The notes: a model not told the origin generated them from the letters alone. Shown: positions 9,570 to 19,860, counted from the first letter of the stretch. The stretch: 64,000 bases of DNA from Aquimarina sp. AU58 (GCF_900312745.1 NZ_OMPD01000014.1:186001-250000); one strand, 5' to 3'. Numbers and translations: made by a program.

Positions 9570-10436
9570 ATGGATACTAAAGAGTTACTAAAAAAAGTTC
9601 GAAAAATTGAAATTAAGACGCGTCGCTTAAGTGACCACATCTTTGGAGGAGAGTATCACTCTACTTTTAAAGGACGTGGTATGACTTTTAGTGAAGTACG
9701 ACAATATCAATTTGGTGATGATGTACGTAATATAGACTGGAATGTAACGGCTCGATATAATGAACCTTATATAAAAGTGTTTGAAGAAGAGCGAGAACTT
9801 ACTATGATGTTAATGGTAGATGTTTCGGGATCACAACTTTTTGGTACTCAAGAACAATTTAAAAAAGGGATCATTACTGAAATTGCAGCAACTTTAGCAT
9901 TTTCGGCAACCCAAAATAATGACAAGATCGGATTGATTTTATTTACCGATGAAATAGAGTTATTTATTCCGCCTAAAAAAGGAAGATCCCATGTGCTAAG
10001 AATTATACGAGAATTATTAGAATTCGAGCCTAAAAGTAAAAAAACGAATATTACAGAAGCATTGAAGTTTTTGTCTAATGTGATGAAAAAGAAAGCGATC
10101 GTCTTTATACTGTCTGATTTTATTGCAGATGATTACCAACATACATTAAAAATTGCAGGAGGAAAACATGACGTTACCGGGATAAGAGTGTATGATCGAA
10201 GAGAAGAAGAAATCCCTAATCTGGGAATGGTGCAAATGGAAGATGAGGAGACAGGAGAACTTTTGCTGGTGAATACAGGCTCTAAAAAAACACGAACCAA
10301 TTATAGTAAATATTATCATGAAAGAGTAGATTACTTTAAAGATAGTTTTACTCGCAGTGGAGCGGGTTCTTTGAGTAGTAGAATTGATGAGAGTTATGTG
10401 AAGAAATTGTTAGGCTATTTTAAAAGAAGAGGATAA
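9570..10436 (+). CDS. DUF58 family protein
   Basis: Protein of 288 residues with the DUF58 signature: an N-terminal arginine-rich segment, RQYQFGD..RNIDWN..AR (44-62), then a vWA-like fold with a MIDAS-type DVSGS (84-88). It is the usual partner of MoxR ATPases and is presumed to bind divalent metal and act as adaptor. There is no transmembrane segment, unlike many DUF58 proteins, so it is probably cytoplasmic. It sits 89 bases after the ATPase. Confidence 0.93.
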   Translation: MDTKELLKKVRKIEIKTRRLSDHIFGGEYHSTFKGRGMTFSEVRQYQFGDDVRNIDWNVTARYNEPYIKVFEEERELTMMLMVDVSGSQLFGTQEQFKKGIITEIAATLAFSATQNNDKIGLILFTDEIELFIPPKKGRSHVLRIIRELLEFEPKSKKTNITEALKFLSNVMKKKAIVFILSDFIADDYQHTLKIAGGKHDVTGIRVYDRREEEIPNLGMVQMEDEETGELLLVNTGSKKTRTNYSKYYHERVDYFKDSFTRSGAGSLSSRIDESYVKKLLGYFKRRG

Positions 10437-10449
10437 GGAAGATTTAAGA

Positions 10450-12102
10450 ATGACGAATTACGAATTACGATTTAAAAAAAGAACTATACAACCGGGAGCC
10501 CTTAGGCTTTTTACCTGGATGATATTCTTTGTTTTTAGTGGGCTTGGAGCTTTTGCCCAAGTTTCGGCTACAATCGACTCTACTACAATAGAAATAGGAA
10601 ATGAGATTCGATATAAAATGCAAGTCGAAGCAGATTCGACTCAAATAATTGTTTTTCCTGAAGGGCAAACATTTACTCCTTTAGAAGTAATCGAATCACA
10701 AAAAATAGATACCTCTAGAAATGGAAAACGTTTTAATCTTACCAAAGAGTATGCATTAACTCAATTTGATTCTGGTCATTATACCATACCAAGGCAAAAA
10801 GTAGTGATTGGCGATAAGGTTTTTTTTACCGATTCTCTTAAAGTTGAGGTCAAAGATGTTTTGGTCGATACCACCAAACAAAAAATGTATGAGATCAAAC
10901 CTCTGGTTGATGTAGATGCTAAATTTGTTTTTAACTGGAAAAAATGGCTCTTATGGATTGGTGTTTCACTACTCATATTAGGAGTAATCGCTTTTTTTAT
11001 ATTTAGAAGAAAAAAACGAAAAGCAAATAAAGAAGATGAGCTGCCTCCTTATGAAAGAGCAATATTAGCACTTCAGAAAATTGATGAGTCTCATTTATTA
11101 GAAAAAGATTCACATAAAGAATATTATTCGCAGTTAAGTGATACCGCCCGTAAATATATCGATGAAGAAGTGTATGATCATGCTATGGAGAGCACAACTG
11201 ATGAGTTGATTACGAGACTTGATGAAGAGATTAGATCAGGAAATCTTAATTTGGATAAAACCACTGTTGAAGAACTTAAGAATGTGTTGAAAACTGCAGA
11301 TATGGCCAAATTTGCCAAATCTAAACCCGATATCATAACAGCAAGAGCAGATCGTAATGTTATCGAACAGGTGATTCATAAGACAAAAAGTGCGATACCA
11401 GAACCAACCGAAGAAGAATTATTGGCAGATGAAGAGTATAGAAGAACAGTAGCCGAGAAAAAACGCAGAAAGAAAATTATTTTTGGTAGCATTGCAGGCA
11501 TTGCAGTAGTTACTATTACATTACTCATCTTTATTTTGGTAAAAGGGTATGATGTTGTAAAAGACACACTACTTGGGCACCCAACAAAAGAGTTGGCAGA
11601 AACCGAATGGATTACAAGTGCCTATGGATCTCCTCCTGTTACTGTTGCTACTCCCAGAGTATTGATTCGTAACGCGTATCAAATGACAGAAGAACAAAAG
11701 CAGATTCTTAAAGGAAATGAAACTTTTGTATATGGAAGCCTGGTAGGAAATTTCTATGTAGTTGTAACTACAGTACAATATAAACAGCCTACCGAAATAA
11801 AGTTAGATAAAGTAGTAGAAGGTGTTGTGGGGAAATTTGAATCTATGGGAGCAAAGAATATTTCTGTAAAAGATGAAGAATATGAAACTTTAGGCGGAGC
11901 AAAAGGAGTTAAAGTGTTTGGGGATTTAGAAATAGTGAATCCTGTAACCAAAAAGAAACAAAAAAACAGCTACTTAATGTTGAATTTTGCTGAAAATGGA
12001 GGGTTTCAACAAATCACTTTGGTATATGATGTTGAAGATCGTTATGCAAAAGATGTTGCCGAGCGTATTATTAATTCTGTAGAACTTAAAAATACCAAAT
12101 AA
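10450..12102 (+). CDS. BatD-like membrane protein of the MoxR operon
   Basis: Protein of 550 residues: a signal-type hydrophobic segment (about 22-36, ending FAQ), a periplasmic beta domain like the N-terminus of BatD (40-160), a transmembrane helix (about 167-186) followed by a basic stretch, a cytoplasmic helical region (195-335), a second transmembrane helix (about 341-362), and a C-terminal domain of about 185 residues with no recognised family. The first ten codons are encoded by a GAATTACGA repeat, so the true start may be later (Met24, 10519). Probably scaffolds the MoxR/Bat assembly. Confidence 0.78.
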   Translation: MTNYELRFKKRTIQPGALRLFTWMIFFVFSGLGAFAQVSATIDSTTIEIGNEIRYKMQVEADSTQIIVFPEGQTFTPLEVIESQKIDTSRNGKRFNLTKEYALTQFDSGHYTIPRQKVVIGDKVFFTDSLKVEVKDVLVDTTKQKMYEIKPLVDVDAKFVFNWKKWLLWIGVSLLILGVIAFFIFRRKKRKANKEDELPPYERAILALQKIDESHLLEKDSHKEYYSQLSDTARKYIDEEVYDHAMESTTDELITRLDEEIRSGNLNLDKTTVEELKNVLKTADMAKFAKSKPDIITARADRNVIEQVIHKTKSAIPEPTEEELLADEEYRRTVAEKKRRKKIIFGSIAGIAVVTITLLIFILVKGYDVVKDTLLGHPTKELAETEWITSAYGSPPVTVATPRVLIRNAYQMTEEQKQILKGNETFVYGSLVGNFYVVVTTVQYKQPTEIKLDKVVEGVVGKFESMGAKNISVKDEEYETLGGAKGVKVFGDLEIVNPVTKKKQKNSYLMLNFAENGGFQQITLVYDVEDRYAKDVAERIINSVELKNTK

Positions 12103-12104
12103 CG

Positions 12105-13109
12105 ATGTTTGAAAATTTTACATTTGAAAATCCACAGTTTTTTTGGTTGTTTTTACTACTTCCATTAGCTATAGGATGGTATATATGGAAACGAAATAAG
12201 CAACAAGCAGCTTTAAAAATATCTAGCGTTAAAGGATTTAAAATTTCTGGAAGCTGGCTCACCAAATTAAAACCGTTGTTGTTTATCATACGCCTAATAG
12301 CATTATCTTTAATTATTACTGCATTAGCAAGACCTAGAACGGTAGATGTATCTACCAAAACCAAGACTACCAAAGGTATCGATATTGTGATGTCTATAGA
12401 TGTATCTGCCAGTATGCTGGCAAAAGACCTTAGACCAAACAGGTTAGAAGCATTAAAAGAAGTAGCCGCAGAATTTATTAAGGATAGACCCAATGATCGT
12501 ATTGGTTTGGTCGTATATGCCGGAGAGAGCTTTACCAAAACTCCAATTACAAGTGATAAATCAATTGTGCTAGGTAGTTTAAAAGATGTAAAATATGATA
12601 ATGTCTTAGAGAATGGTACGGCAATAGGAATGGGACTGGCAACATCTGTAAATCGACTTAAAGACAGTAAAGCTAAAAGTAAAGTGATTATTTTACTTAC
12701 AGATGGTTCTAATAATGCAGGTTTTATTGATCCTAAGATTGCTTCAGAACTAGCAGTAGAGTATGGTATTAAAACCTATACAATTGGTATTGGTACAAAC
12801 GGAATGGCTTTGGCTCCTGTAGCTATATTACCAAACGGATCTTTTCAATATGGTAGAGTGCAAGTAGAAATTGATGAAGATTTATTAAAAGAAATTGCTA
12901 AAGTTACCGGAGGTAAATATTTTAGAGCAACAAATAACAAAAAATTACAACAGATTTATCAAGAAATTGATAAATTAGAAAGAACAGATATCGAAGAATT
13001 TAAATTCTATAATTATGAAGAAAAATTTAGATCATTGGTGCTGCTGGCAGGATTATTAATTTTTATAGAATTTTTGTTTAGGTATACAATATTTAGAAGT
13101 TTTATTTAA
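12105..13109 (+). CDS. batA: BatA, vWA-domain aerotolerance protein
   Basis: Membrane protein of 334 residues: two N-terminal hydrophobic helices (about 10-27 and 57-76), a vWA domain with a complete MIDAS (DVSAS at 99-103, the TPIT threonine, and LLTDGSNN), and a C-terminal transmembrane helix. It follows the BatD-like gene by 2 bases. In Bacteroides fragilis the Bat set supports oxygen tolerance; the molecular role remains unsettled. Confidence 0.92.
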   Translation: MFENFTFENPQFFWLFLLLPLAIGWYIWKRNKQQAALKISSVKGFKISGSWLTKLKPLLFIIRLIALSLIITALARPRTVDVSTKTKTTKGIDIVMSIDVSASMLAKDLRPNRLEALKEVAAEFIKDRPNDRIGLVVYAGESFTKTPITSDKSIVLGSLKDVKYDNVLENGTAIGMGLATSVNRLKDSKAKSKVIILLTDGSNNAGFIDPKIASELAVEYGIKTYTIGIGTNGMALAPVAILPNGSFQYGRVQVEIDEDLLKEIAKVTGGKYFRATNNKKLQQIYQEIDKLERTDIEEFKFYNYEEKFRSLVLLAGLLIFIEFLFRYTIFRSFI

Positions 13110-13118
13110 AAAATATAT

Positions 13119-13151
13119 AAACCTCACAGGCTTTGAAAACAGATGAGGTTT
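13119..13151. repeat. interrupted inverted repeat in batA-batB spacer
   Basis: AAACCTCA (13119-13126) pairs with TGAGGTTT (13144-13151) around an A-rich centre. The CCTCACAGG core is shared with the strong hairpin at 62788-62820, so this looks like a degenerate copy of a dispersed palindromic repeat. Confidence 0.6.
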
Positions 13152-13168
13152 AATGAATAAGGTAGAAA

Positions 13169-14203
13169 ATGTACGTATTAGAAGAGAAAATATATTTCTG
13201 GTTATTATTGGGTATTCCAGTACTAATTCTGCTGTTTTTGGGAGTGTTAGTTTGGCAAAAGACAGCTCAGAAGAAGTTTGCAGATGCAGCGCTTCTTAAA
13301 AAATTGAGCCCTAATCGATCTATCTTTAAATCAATATTAAAGATTATTGTAATTAGTTTAGCTCTGGCTTGCCTGGTGATTGCCCTGGTTAATCCTAAGG
13401 TAGGTACAAAACTCGAAACCGTAAAACGAGAAGGAGTAGATGTCGTTTTTGCAATAGACGTATCTAAAAGTATGCTAGCAGAAGATATTGCACCCAATAG
13501 ATTAGAAAAATCAAAGCAATTGGTTACCCAGATTATCAATAATCTGGCAAGCGATCGCATTGGGATCATTGCATATGCAGGTAGTGCTTTTCCTCAATTG
13601 CCAATTACTACAGATTACGCTTCGGGAAAGATGTTTCTACAATCTATGAATACAGAAATGCTATCTTCTCAAGGAACTGCAATTTATGAAGCTATAGAAT
13701 TAGCAAAAACATATTATAATGATGAAGAACAAACCAATAGAGTTTTATTTATTGTAAGTGATGGAGAAGATCATGAAGGTAATGTAAAAGCCATTGCAGA
13801 AGAAGCGGCCAAAGAAGGAATTAAGATTTTTACAATAGGGGTAGGATTAGAAAAAGGAGCACCCATACCTATAAAGCGAAATGGAATTGTACAAACGTAC
13901 AAGAAAAATAGTCAGGGAGGTACTGTAATTACCAAATTAAACCCGACAACTTTACAGGAAATTGCTAATGAAGCAAATGGCACATACATTGATGGTAGAA
14001 ACACAAGTAAAGTTGTAGAAGAAGTGACTACTGTACTGCAAAATATGGATAAAAAAGAATTTGAAGCCAAGCAGTTTGCAGATTTTAAAGATCAATTTCA
14101 GTGGTTTCTGTTTGCCGGATTGTTATTATTATTTTTAGATATTTTCTTATTAGAAAGAAAAACATCTTGGGTAAAAAAATTAAACCTGTTTAACGAACAA
14201 TAG
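13169..14203 (+). CDS. batB: BatB, vWA-domain aerotolerance protein
   Basis: Paralogue of BatA, 344 residues, with the same plan: two N-terminal helices (about 10-29 and 55-74), a vWA domain with MIDAS DVSKS (97-101) and VSDGEDHEG, and a C-terminal membrane helix. Both vWA domains keep metal-binding residues. The vWA domains of BatA and BatB probably face the same side and interact with BatC and the MoxR ATPase. Confidence 0.92.
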   Translation: MYVLEEKIYFWLLLGIPVLILLFLGVLVWQKTAQKKFADAALLKKLSPNRSIFKSILKIIVISLALACLVIALVNPKVGTKLETVKREGVDVVFAIDVSKSMLAEDIAPNRLEKSKQLVTQIINNLASDRIGIIAYAGSAFPQLPITTDYASGKMFLQSMNTEMLSSQGTAIYEAIELAKTYYNDEEQTNRVLFIVSDGEDHEGNVKAIAEEAAKEGIKIFTIGVGLEKGAPIPIKRNGIVQTYKKNSQGGTVITKLNPTTLQEIANEANGTYIDGRNTSKVVEEVTTVLQNMDKKEFEAKQFADFKDQFQWFLFAGLLLLFLDIFLLERKTSWVKKLNLFNEQ

Positions 14204-14209
14204 TGAGGT

Positions 14210-15094
14210 ATGAAAAAGATTTTATGTGTTATATTATGTTTTCAGATAGGGATCATATGTTCTCAGGAAGAGAATCGTGATCAAGTTATTAACGAAGCAA
14301 ACCAGTTTATAGCTACAGGTAATAAGGTTCTGGTTAAAGATGGAAATTTTCCTAAGGCAGAAGGAGAATACAGAAAAGCAATTGCCAAAAATCCTGTAAA
14401 TCCTACAGCAAAGTATAATTTGGCTAATGCATACTATAATTCTGAAAAATATGATGAAGCTACCCATCGTTATACAGAAGCAGCTAAGGTAGCTTCGGCT
14501 AAGTCAGAAAAACATAAGGCATTTCATAATCAGGGAAATACCTATATGGAGCAAAAAAAATATAAAGAAGCTGTTGAAGCTTATAAAAATGCGCTTAGAA
14601 ATAATCCCAAAGATGATGAAACGCGTTATAATCTGGCATTGGCAAAGAAAATGCTAGAACAACAGCAACAACAAAACGATCAGAATAAGGATAAAGACCA
14701 AAACAAAGATCAGAAGGAAGATAATAAGGATAAGAAAGAGGGAGACGATAAAGAAGATAAAAAGGGAGATGATGGAGATAAGGAAAAAGAAAAGGGAGAA
14801 GATCAAAAGGATAAAGAAGGAGATAAAGGAGAGGATAAAAAAGATGAGGGAGATAAAGAAAAGGATGACAAGGGTGAACCTAAAGATGAGAAGGATAAAG
14901 GAAAAGATCAAAAAGAACAGGAAGGTGAACCTAAAGATCAACAACAGCAACAACAACAGGTTCAGGGTAAATTATCCCCAGAACAGGTTAAAAGCTTACT
15001 CGAAGCTATGAACAATCAGGAAAAGAAAGTTCAGGATAAGATTAACGCCAAAAAAGCTCAGGGGTCAAAAGTTAAAACAGATAAAGACTGGTAA
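14210..15094 (+). CDS. batC: BatC, TPR protein with charged low-complexity tail
   Basis: Protein of 294 residues with a signal peptide (cleavage near CSQ-EEN), at least three tetratricopeptide repeats (about 25-145, with NPVNPTAKYNLANAYYN), then about 100 residues built almost only of Lys, Asp, Glu, Gln and Gly (about 148-250), and a short helical end. Periplasmic adaptor of the Bat complex. The low-complexity tail makes long false frames in other registers. Starts 6 bases after batB. Confidence 0.9.
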   Translation: MKKILCVILCFQIGIICSQEENRDQVINEANQFIATGNKVLVKDGNFPKAEGEYRKAIAKNPVNPTAKYNLANAYYNSEKYDEATHRYTEAAKVASAKSEKHKAFHNQGNTYMEQKKYKEAVEAYKNALRNNPKDDETRYNLALAKKMLEQQQQQNDQNKDKDQNKDQKEDNKDKKEGDDKEDKKGDDGDKEKEKGEDQKDKEGDKGEDKKDEGDKEKDDKGEPKDEKDKGKDQKEQEGEPKDQQQQQQQVQGKLSPEQVKSLLEAMNNQEKKVQDKINAKKAQGSKVKTDKDW

Positions 15095-15149
15095 TTTGAT
15101 AAAAGACTTGTTAGGTTTTAAAAATCTAACGATCTAAATAGCATAAAAA

Positions 15150-16916
15150 ATGAAACTAAAACTAATTTTTCTAACCTTATTTCTAACCACAATGCAGTTT
15201 GCATTGGGGCAAGTGAGGTTTGAGGCTAAAGTAAGCAAGAAAAAGTTAGGTGTAAATGAAAGATTACGAGTGGATTTTGAAATGAATAAAGATGGAGACA
15301 ATTTTACACCTCCTTCCTTTTCGGGGTTTACCGTTGTAGGCGGACCTAATCAATCTATTAGTAATTCTTGGGTTAATGGAAAACGATCATACGCCAAAAC
15401 ATTTAGTTATTTTCTTGAACCTACACGTCGAGGACAATTTACTATAAAACAAGCAACTATAGAGATTGATGGGCAAACATATAAAACATTACCCATTAGA
15501 ATTGAGGTTACAGGTGCAGTAGATAAACCAAAGGATGGTAATAATACAGATTTTGTTGCAAGTGAAAACCTTCATCTTATAGCGGAAGTTTCTAAATCAG
15601 ATCCCTATTTGAATGAAGCAATTACAGTAGTGTATAAACTGTATGTTAGTCCGAGAATTAGTGTAAGTAACTGGCGAGAGCTAGACAGTCCAAAATATAG
15701 CGATTTTTGGAGTCAGGCGATCGATATGAAACAGCTCAAAATTGAAAATGGAGAATATAAAGGTGAACCATATCGTTATGTCGTGCTTCGTAAAACAGTA
15801 CTATACCCACAAAAGACAGGTAAATTAAATATAGAACCTCTTACCCTAACCGTTTCTGTAGATGTTCCCACAAAAAGAAGAGATATTTTTGGAGGTAGAC
15901 TGTATACGACAGTTAATAAGACTGTTGCTGCAGGTAATAGAGTAATAGAAGCAAAACCCTTACCAATACAAGGAAAACCAGATGATTTTTCGGGGGCAGT
16001 AGGAGATTTTGATTTTAAAGTAACCACTAATAAAACAGAGCTGGATGCTACAGAATCCCTTGATGCTAAGGTTTTGGTTACAGGTAATGGTAATTTAAAG
16101 CTGTTTGATTTACCAAAGCTTAATGTGCCAAATGGTTTAGAACAATACGAACCTCAGCATAATGAAAGAGTGCGAACAAATCTAACAGGTATGGGAGGCA
16201 GCATATCTGATACCTATACCTTAGTACCACAATATAAAGGTAAATATCCTATACCATCAATTTCGTTTTCTTATTTTGATTTGAAAACAGAAACCTATAA
16301 AAGAATTACATCGGATGAGATTGTAATTAATGTAAAAAATGGCCCTGATGGAGGTGATACCGTAGTTACATCAGAATCAGGAGGAACAAATAAAAAGCTG
16401 GTGACTCAAGCAGGAAATCAATTTAGATTCTTAAAACTAAATGCGGAACTTCACACTATTCAAAAAGAACACTTTTTTAAGTCTACCGCGTATTGGTTAT
16501 CATTAACTGCACCGTTATTAGCAATTCCTTTATTCCTTTTCTTTGGTAAAAAAAGACAAGAACGATTAAGTGATATAAGTGGAAACAGAGTACGTAAAGC
16601 AGATAAACTGGCTCGTAAATACCTTTCTGAAGCTAAAAAAAATCTGGGAAACCAAAAGGAATTCTATATTGCTATGGAACGAGCATTGCACAATTATTTA
16701 AAAGCAAAGCTACATATCCAGACAAGCGATATGAGTAAAGAACGTATCCAAAGATTATTAAAAGAGCGTGATGTTGAAGATGCGATATCTATAGAATTTA
16801 TTGCATTGCTAGAGAGTTGTGAGTTTGCAAGATATACTCCATCTTCTACTTCAGCAATGCAACAGGATTATGATAAAGCCTCTAGAGTAATTGCCTCAAT
16901 AGATAAACAACTATAA
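15150..16916 (+). CDS. batD: BatD, oxygen-tolerance protein
   Basis: Protein of 588 residues: signal peptide (1-20), a long periplasmic region of immunoglobulin-like beta domains (about 22-425) matching the BatD family, one transmembrane helix (about 444-463), and a cytoplasmic helical C-terminus. The spacer from batC carries a weak GTTAG...CTAAC inverted repeat. Anchors the Bat complex in the membrane. Confidence 0.92.
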   Translation: MKLKLIFLTLFLTTMQFALGQVRFEAKVSKKKLGVNERLRVDFEMNKDGDNFTPPSFSGFTVVGGPNQSISNSWVNGKRSYAKTFSYFLEPTRRGQFTIKQATIEIDGQTYKTLPIRIEVTGAVDKPKDGNNTDFVASENLHLIAEVSKSDPYLNEAITVVYKLYVSPRISVSNWRELDSPKYSDFWSQAIDMKQLKIENGEYKGEPYRYVVLRKTVLYPQKTGKLNIEPLTLTVSVDVPTKRRDIFGGRLYTTVNKTVAAGNRVIEAKPLPIQGKPDDFSGAVGDFDFKVTTNKTELDATESLDAKVLVTGNGNLKLFDLPKLNVPNGLEQYEPQHNERVRTNLTGMGGSISDTYTLVPQYKGKYPIPSISFSYFDLKTETYKRITSDEIVINVKNGPDGGDTVVTSESGGTNKKLVTQAGNQFRFLKLNAELHTIQKEHFFKSTAYWLSLTAPLLAIPLFLFFGKKRQERLSDISGNRVRKADKLARKYLSEAKKNLGNQKEFYIAMERALHNYLKAKLHIQTSDMSKERIQRLLKERDVEDAISIEFIALLESCEFARYTPSSTSAMQQDYDKASRVIASIDKQL

Positions 16917-16919
16917 TGT

Positions 16920-17669
16920 ATGAAAAGAATAGTTGAAACACTTATTTTTTTAAGTATAGCATTGGGTTTTTCTCAGAATCAAGAAGCATTTCAGAGAGGA
17001 AACTCATTATATAATCAAGAAAAGTATCAGGAAGCTATAGATGCATATAAATCGATTTTGGATACAGGTCAGGAATCAGCTTCGCTATACTATAATCTAG
17101 GCAATGCAAACTATAAATTAACTAACATAGGTCCTAGTATTTTTTATTATGAAAAAGCGTTAGCATTATCGCCTAATGATGAAGATATCAAAAACAACCT
17201 GGCTTTTGCCCAGAAAGCAACAATAGATGCAATAGATGTAATCCCGGAAGGTTTTATTTCGAGAACATTTAAGAAATTTACTAATATGATGGATTTTGAT
17301 AGCTGGGCATGGTTTTCGGTGATCTGTATTATTGCATTTGTTATCCTGTTTATTTTATATTATACAGCACATAGCTCTACAAAAAAGAGAATATTCTTTG
17401 TAGGGTCATGGGCGATATTAATTTTGGGATTATTTGGAGTATTCTTTGCTTTCTCACAATACAATTATATTAAGAACAACCAGTTTGCAATCATTTTTGC
17501 TCAGGAAACAACTATAAAAAGTGAACCAAACCTTAGAAGCGAAGAAGTTTTTGAACTTCATGAAGGAACCAAAGTACAGGTAACAGAAACCGTAAATGAT
17601 TGGAAAAAAATTAAACTTGCCGACGGGAAAATTGGTTGGATTCCTAAAACAGATTTAAGAGAGTTATAA
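16920..17669 (+). CDS. batE: BatE, TPR and SH3-like protein
   Basis: Protein of 249 residues: signal peptide, TPR repeats (about 20-100), two transmembrane helices (about 136-158 and 164-182) and a bacterial SH3 domain at the C-terminus (about 190-249, ending GKIGWIPKTDLREL). This is the standard BatE layout in Bacteroidota. Starts 3 bases after batD and completes the Bat set. Confidence 0.9.
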   Translation: MKRIVETLIFLSIALGFSQNQEAFQRGNSLYNQEKYQEAIDAYKSILDTGQESASLYYNLGNANYKLTNIGPSIFYYEKALALSPNDEDIKNNLAFAQKATIDAIDVIPEGFISRTFKKFTNMMDFDSWAWFSVICIIAFVILFILYYTAHSSTKKRIFFVGSWAILILGLFGVFFAFSQYNYIKNNQFAIIFAQETTIKSEPNLRSEEVFELHEGTKVQVTETVNDWKKIKLADGKIGWIPKTDLREL

Positions 17670-17747
17670 TTGATCAATAAAATTTGCAATACATTAACAA
17701 CATTTGAAAGCAATACTGTTATTTTTGCTTTCTAAAATTACCCTATA

Positions 17748-18077
17748 GTGATTATCAAACTTCAAATAGCAAAATTTCTAATTCTTTTTGGCTTTATTAT
17801 AAGTATAGCCAATTATGGGATAGAGCTATTTGAGATGTATAATAAAGAAAACACTTCAATGATTTTGGGTTTAGATGACTCTGAAGAAAAATCTGAATCC
17901 AAAGAAAATGATAACTCAGAAAAAGAGGATAAAAAAGAAAAAGATAAGATTTACCAAGAAAATCCGGTAAACCAAGCCAGATTGGCTGAGTTATACATTA
18001 GTTTGTACTCTTATTTTTACGCGCATAATACTTCGGTTTATCTAGAACAGAAAACCCCTCCTCCAGAAGTTTCATAA
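17748..18077 (+). CDS. small membrane protein with acidic linker
   Basis: Hypothetical protein of 109 residues starting at a GTG. It has one hydrophobic segment (about 4-24), then a Ser/Lys/Glu-rich linker (44-68), then a helical end with YISLYSYFYAHN. It follows batE on the same strand and may be the last gene of the operon. No family recognised. Confidence 0.65.
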   Translation: MIIKLQIAKFLILFGFIISIANYGIELFEMYNKENTSMILGLDDSEEKSESKENDNSEKEDKKEKDKIYQENPVNQARLAELYISLYSYFYAHNTSVYLEQKTPPPEVS

Positions 18078-18201
18078 AGTATATTATCGACACCAATTTT
18101 GAATACTGATGCTTTACATGAGTAAAGGGTCTGTACGTTCTTTTGGTAATTTTTTTATTACACTAACACTTATGTTAAATATAAATTGAATTATTATTGC
18201 T

Positions 18202-19758
18202 ATGAATTTTTTTAAAACATTAAAAAATGATTTACCGGCAAGTATTGTCGTATTTTTTGTGGCATTACCGCTATGTTTAGGTATTGCCTTAGCCAGTGGT
18301 GCTCCCTTGTTCTCTGGATTGATTGCAGGAATCATTGGAGGTATTGTGGTAGGAGTCCTAAGTGGTTCTCAAATTGGAGTGAGTGGACCAGCTGCTGGAC
18401 TGGCCGCTATTGTATTAACCTCGATCGGATCATTAGGAGGTTTCGAAAACTTTCTGGTTGCCGTTGTTCTGGGTGGAGCTATTCAAATAGTACTGGGATT
18501 ATTAAAAGCAGGAATAATAGGATATTATTTTCCTTCTTCTGTAATTAAAGGAATGCTCACCGGTATAGGAATTATCATTATCCTGAAACAAATCCCATAT
18601 TTCTTTGGGTATATTCCGGGAAAAGGAGAAGGTGCTTTTGAGCAGATTTTTAATTCTTTTATAGATTTAAGTATAGGGAGTACCCTTATTGCCTTAATAG
18701 GTCTGGGGATACTAATTCTTTGGAGTAATGTACTTACTAAAAAGGCAAAAATATTCCAATTAATACAAGGGCCTTTAGTCGCCGTTGTTGTAGGAATTGT
18801 ATTTTATAAAATACTTGGCTCATCCGGAACTTTAGGGATTAATCCCAAAAGCCTGGTAAACGTACCAATCCCATCAGATATATCTAGTTTCTTCGGGCAA
18901 TTTAGTTTTCCTAATTTCGAAGTGATCACGCAGGGAGATGTGTGGTTAATTGCTTTTACTATTGCTCTGGTAGCAAGCTTAGAAACCTTACTTTGTGTAG
19001 AAGCTACAGATAAAATTGATCCAGAAAAAAGAGTTACTCCAACAAATCGAGAGTTATTGGCACAGGGAACAGGAAATATCATTTCGGGACTTATAGGTGG
19101 GTTACCTATCACGCAGGTAATTGTTCGTAGTTCTGCAAATATCCAATCTGGAGGTAAGTCAAAACTTTCTGCAATTGTTCATGGGTTCTTTCTATTAATT
19201 TCTGTAATTGCTATTCCAAAACTACTTAACTTTATTCCTCTTTCTGTATTGGCAGCTATATTATTAATTGTAGGATATAAGCTGGCTAAACCTGCTACTT
19301 TTGCCACTATGTGGAAATCTGGTTGGAAACAATTCGTACCTTTTATAGTTACTGTTTTGGGTATAGTTTTTATCGATTTGTTGTGGGGAATCGGACTAGG
19401 ATTGATGGTAGGAGTTGTGGTAATTTTGTTTAAGAGCTATCAAAACTCACATTTCTTACATATAGAAGATGAAAGCGATGGAAAACGTAAGGTAAAAATG
19501 ACTCTTGCAGAAGAGGTAACATTTTTCAATAAAGGAGCCATCTTAAAAGAACTTGATAGTTTGCCAGAAGATACTTATCTTACCTTGGATGTTAGAAAAA
19601 CACGTTTTCTGGATTATGATATCGTAGAAATTCTTGAAGATTTTTCTGAAAAAGCAAGAAACAGAAATATTGATATTAATCTGATTTCAGAAAGAGGTAT
19701 TGTCGAAAATCCAGAGAGTTACATTAAGTTTTTTAAGCTTAGATCTAAAACTGCATAA
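18202..19758 (+). CDS. SulP-family anion (bicarbonate) transporter
   Basis: Integral membrane transporter of 518 residues: a SulP core of many hydrophobic helices with the start LPASIVVFFVALPLCLGIALASGAP, then a C-terminal STAS-like domain (about 430-518). SulP members carry sulfate, bicarbonate or other anions. The adjacent carbonic anhydrase and a second SulP gene favour bicarbonate here; this is inferred from context. Confidence 0.9.
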   Translation: MNFFKTLKNDLPASIVVFFVALPLCLGIALASGAPLFSGLIAGIIGGIVVGVLSGSQIGVSGPAAGLAAIVLTSIGSLGGFENFLVAVVLGGAIQIVLGLLKAGIIGYYFPSSVIKGMLTGIGIIIILKQIPYFFGYIPGKGEGAFEQIFNSFIDLSIGSTLIALIGLGILILWSNVLTKKAKIFQLIQGPLVAVVVGIVFYKILGSSGTLGINPKSLVNVPIPSDISSFFGQFSFPNFEVITQGDVWLIAFTIALVASLETLLCVEATDKIDPEKRVTPTNRELLAQGTGNIISGLIGGLPITQVIVRSSANIQSGGKSKLSAIVHGFFLLISVIAIPKLLNFIPLSVLAAILLIVGYKLAKPATFATMWKSGWKQFVPFIVTVLGIVFIDLLWGIGLGLMVGVVVILFKSYQNSHFLHIEDESDGKRKVKMTLAEEVTFFNKGAILKELDSLPEDTYLTLDVRKTRFLDYDIVEILEDFSEKARNRNIDINLISERGIVENPESYIKFFKLRSKTA

Positions 19759-19860
19759 ATTTTTAAACAAAGAAATGAGCCACCAATAGATACGTTAAAT
19801 TAGCTGAAATATTAGATGGTAAATTTCATCACACAATTATAAATAATAAAAATATAATAA

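Noticed and set aside
12086..12538. 150-residue minus-strand frame opposite batA
   Set aside because: Antisense to a vWA protein with clear MIDAS residues.
14654..15011. Long open frames on both strands within the BatC tail
   Set aside because: They are by-products of the Lys/Asp/Glu-rich low-complexity codons of batC, giving implausible Lys/Arg- or Leu/Ile/Phe-only proteins.
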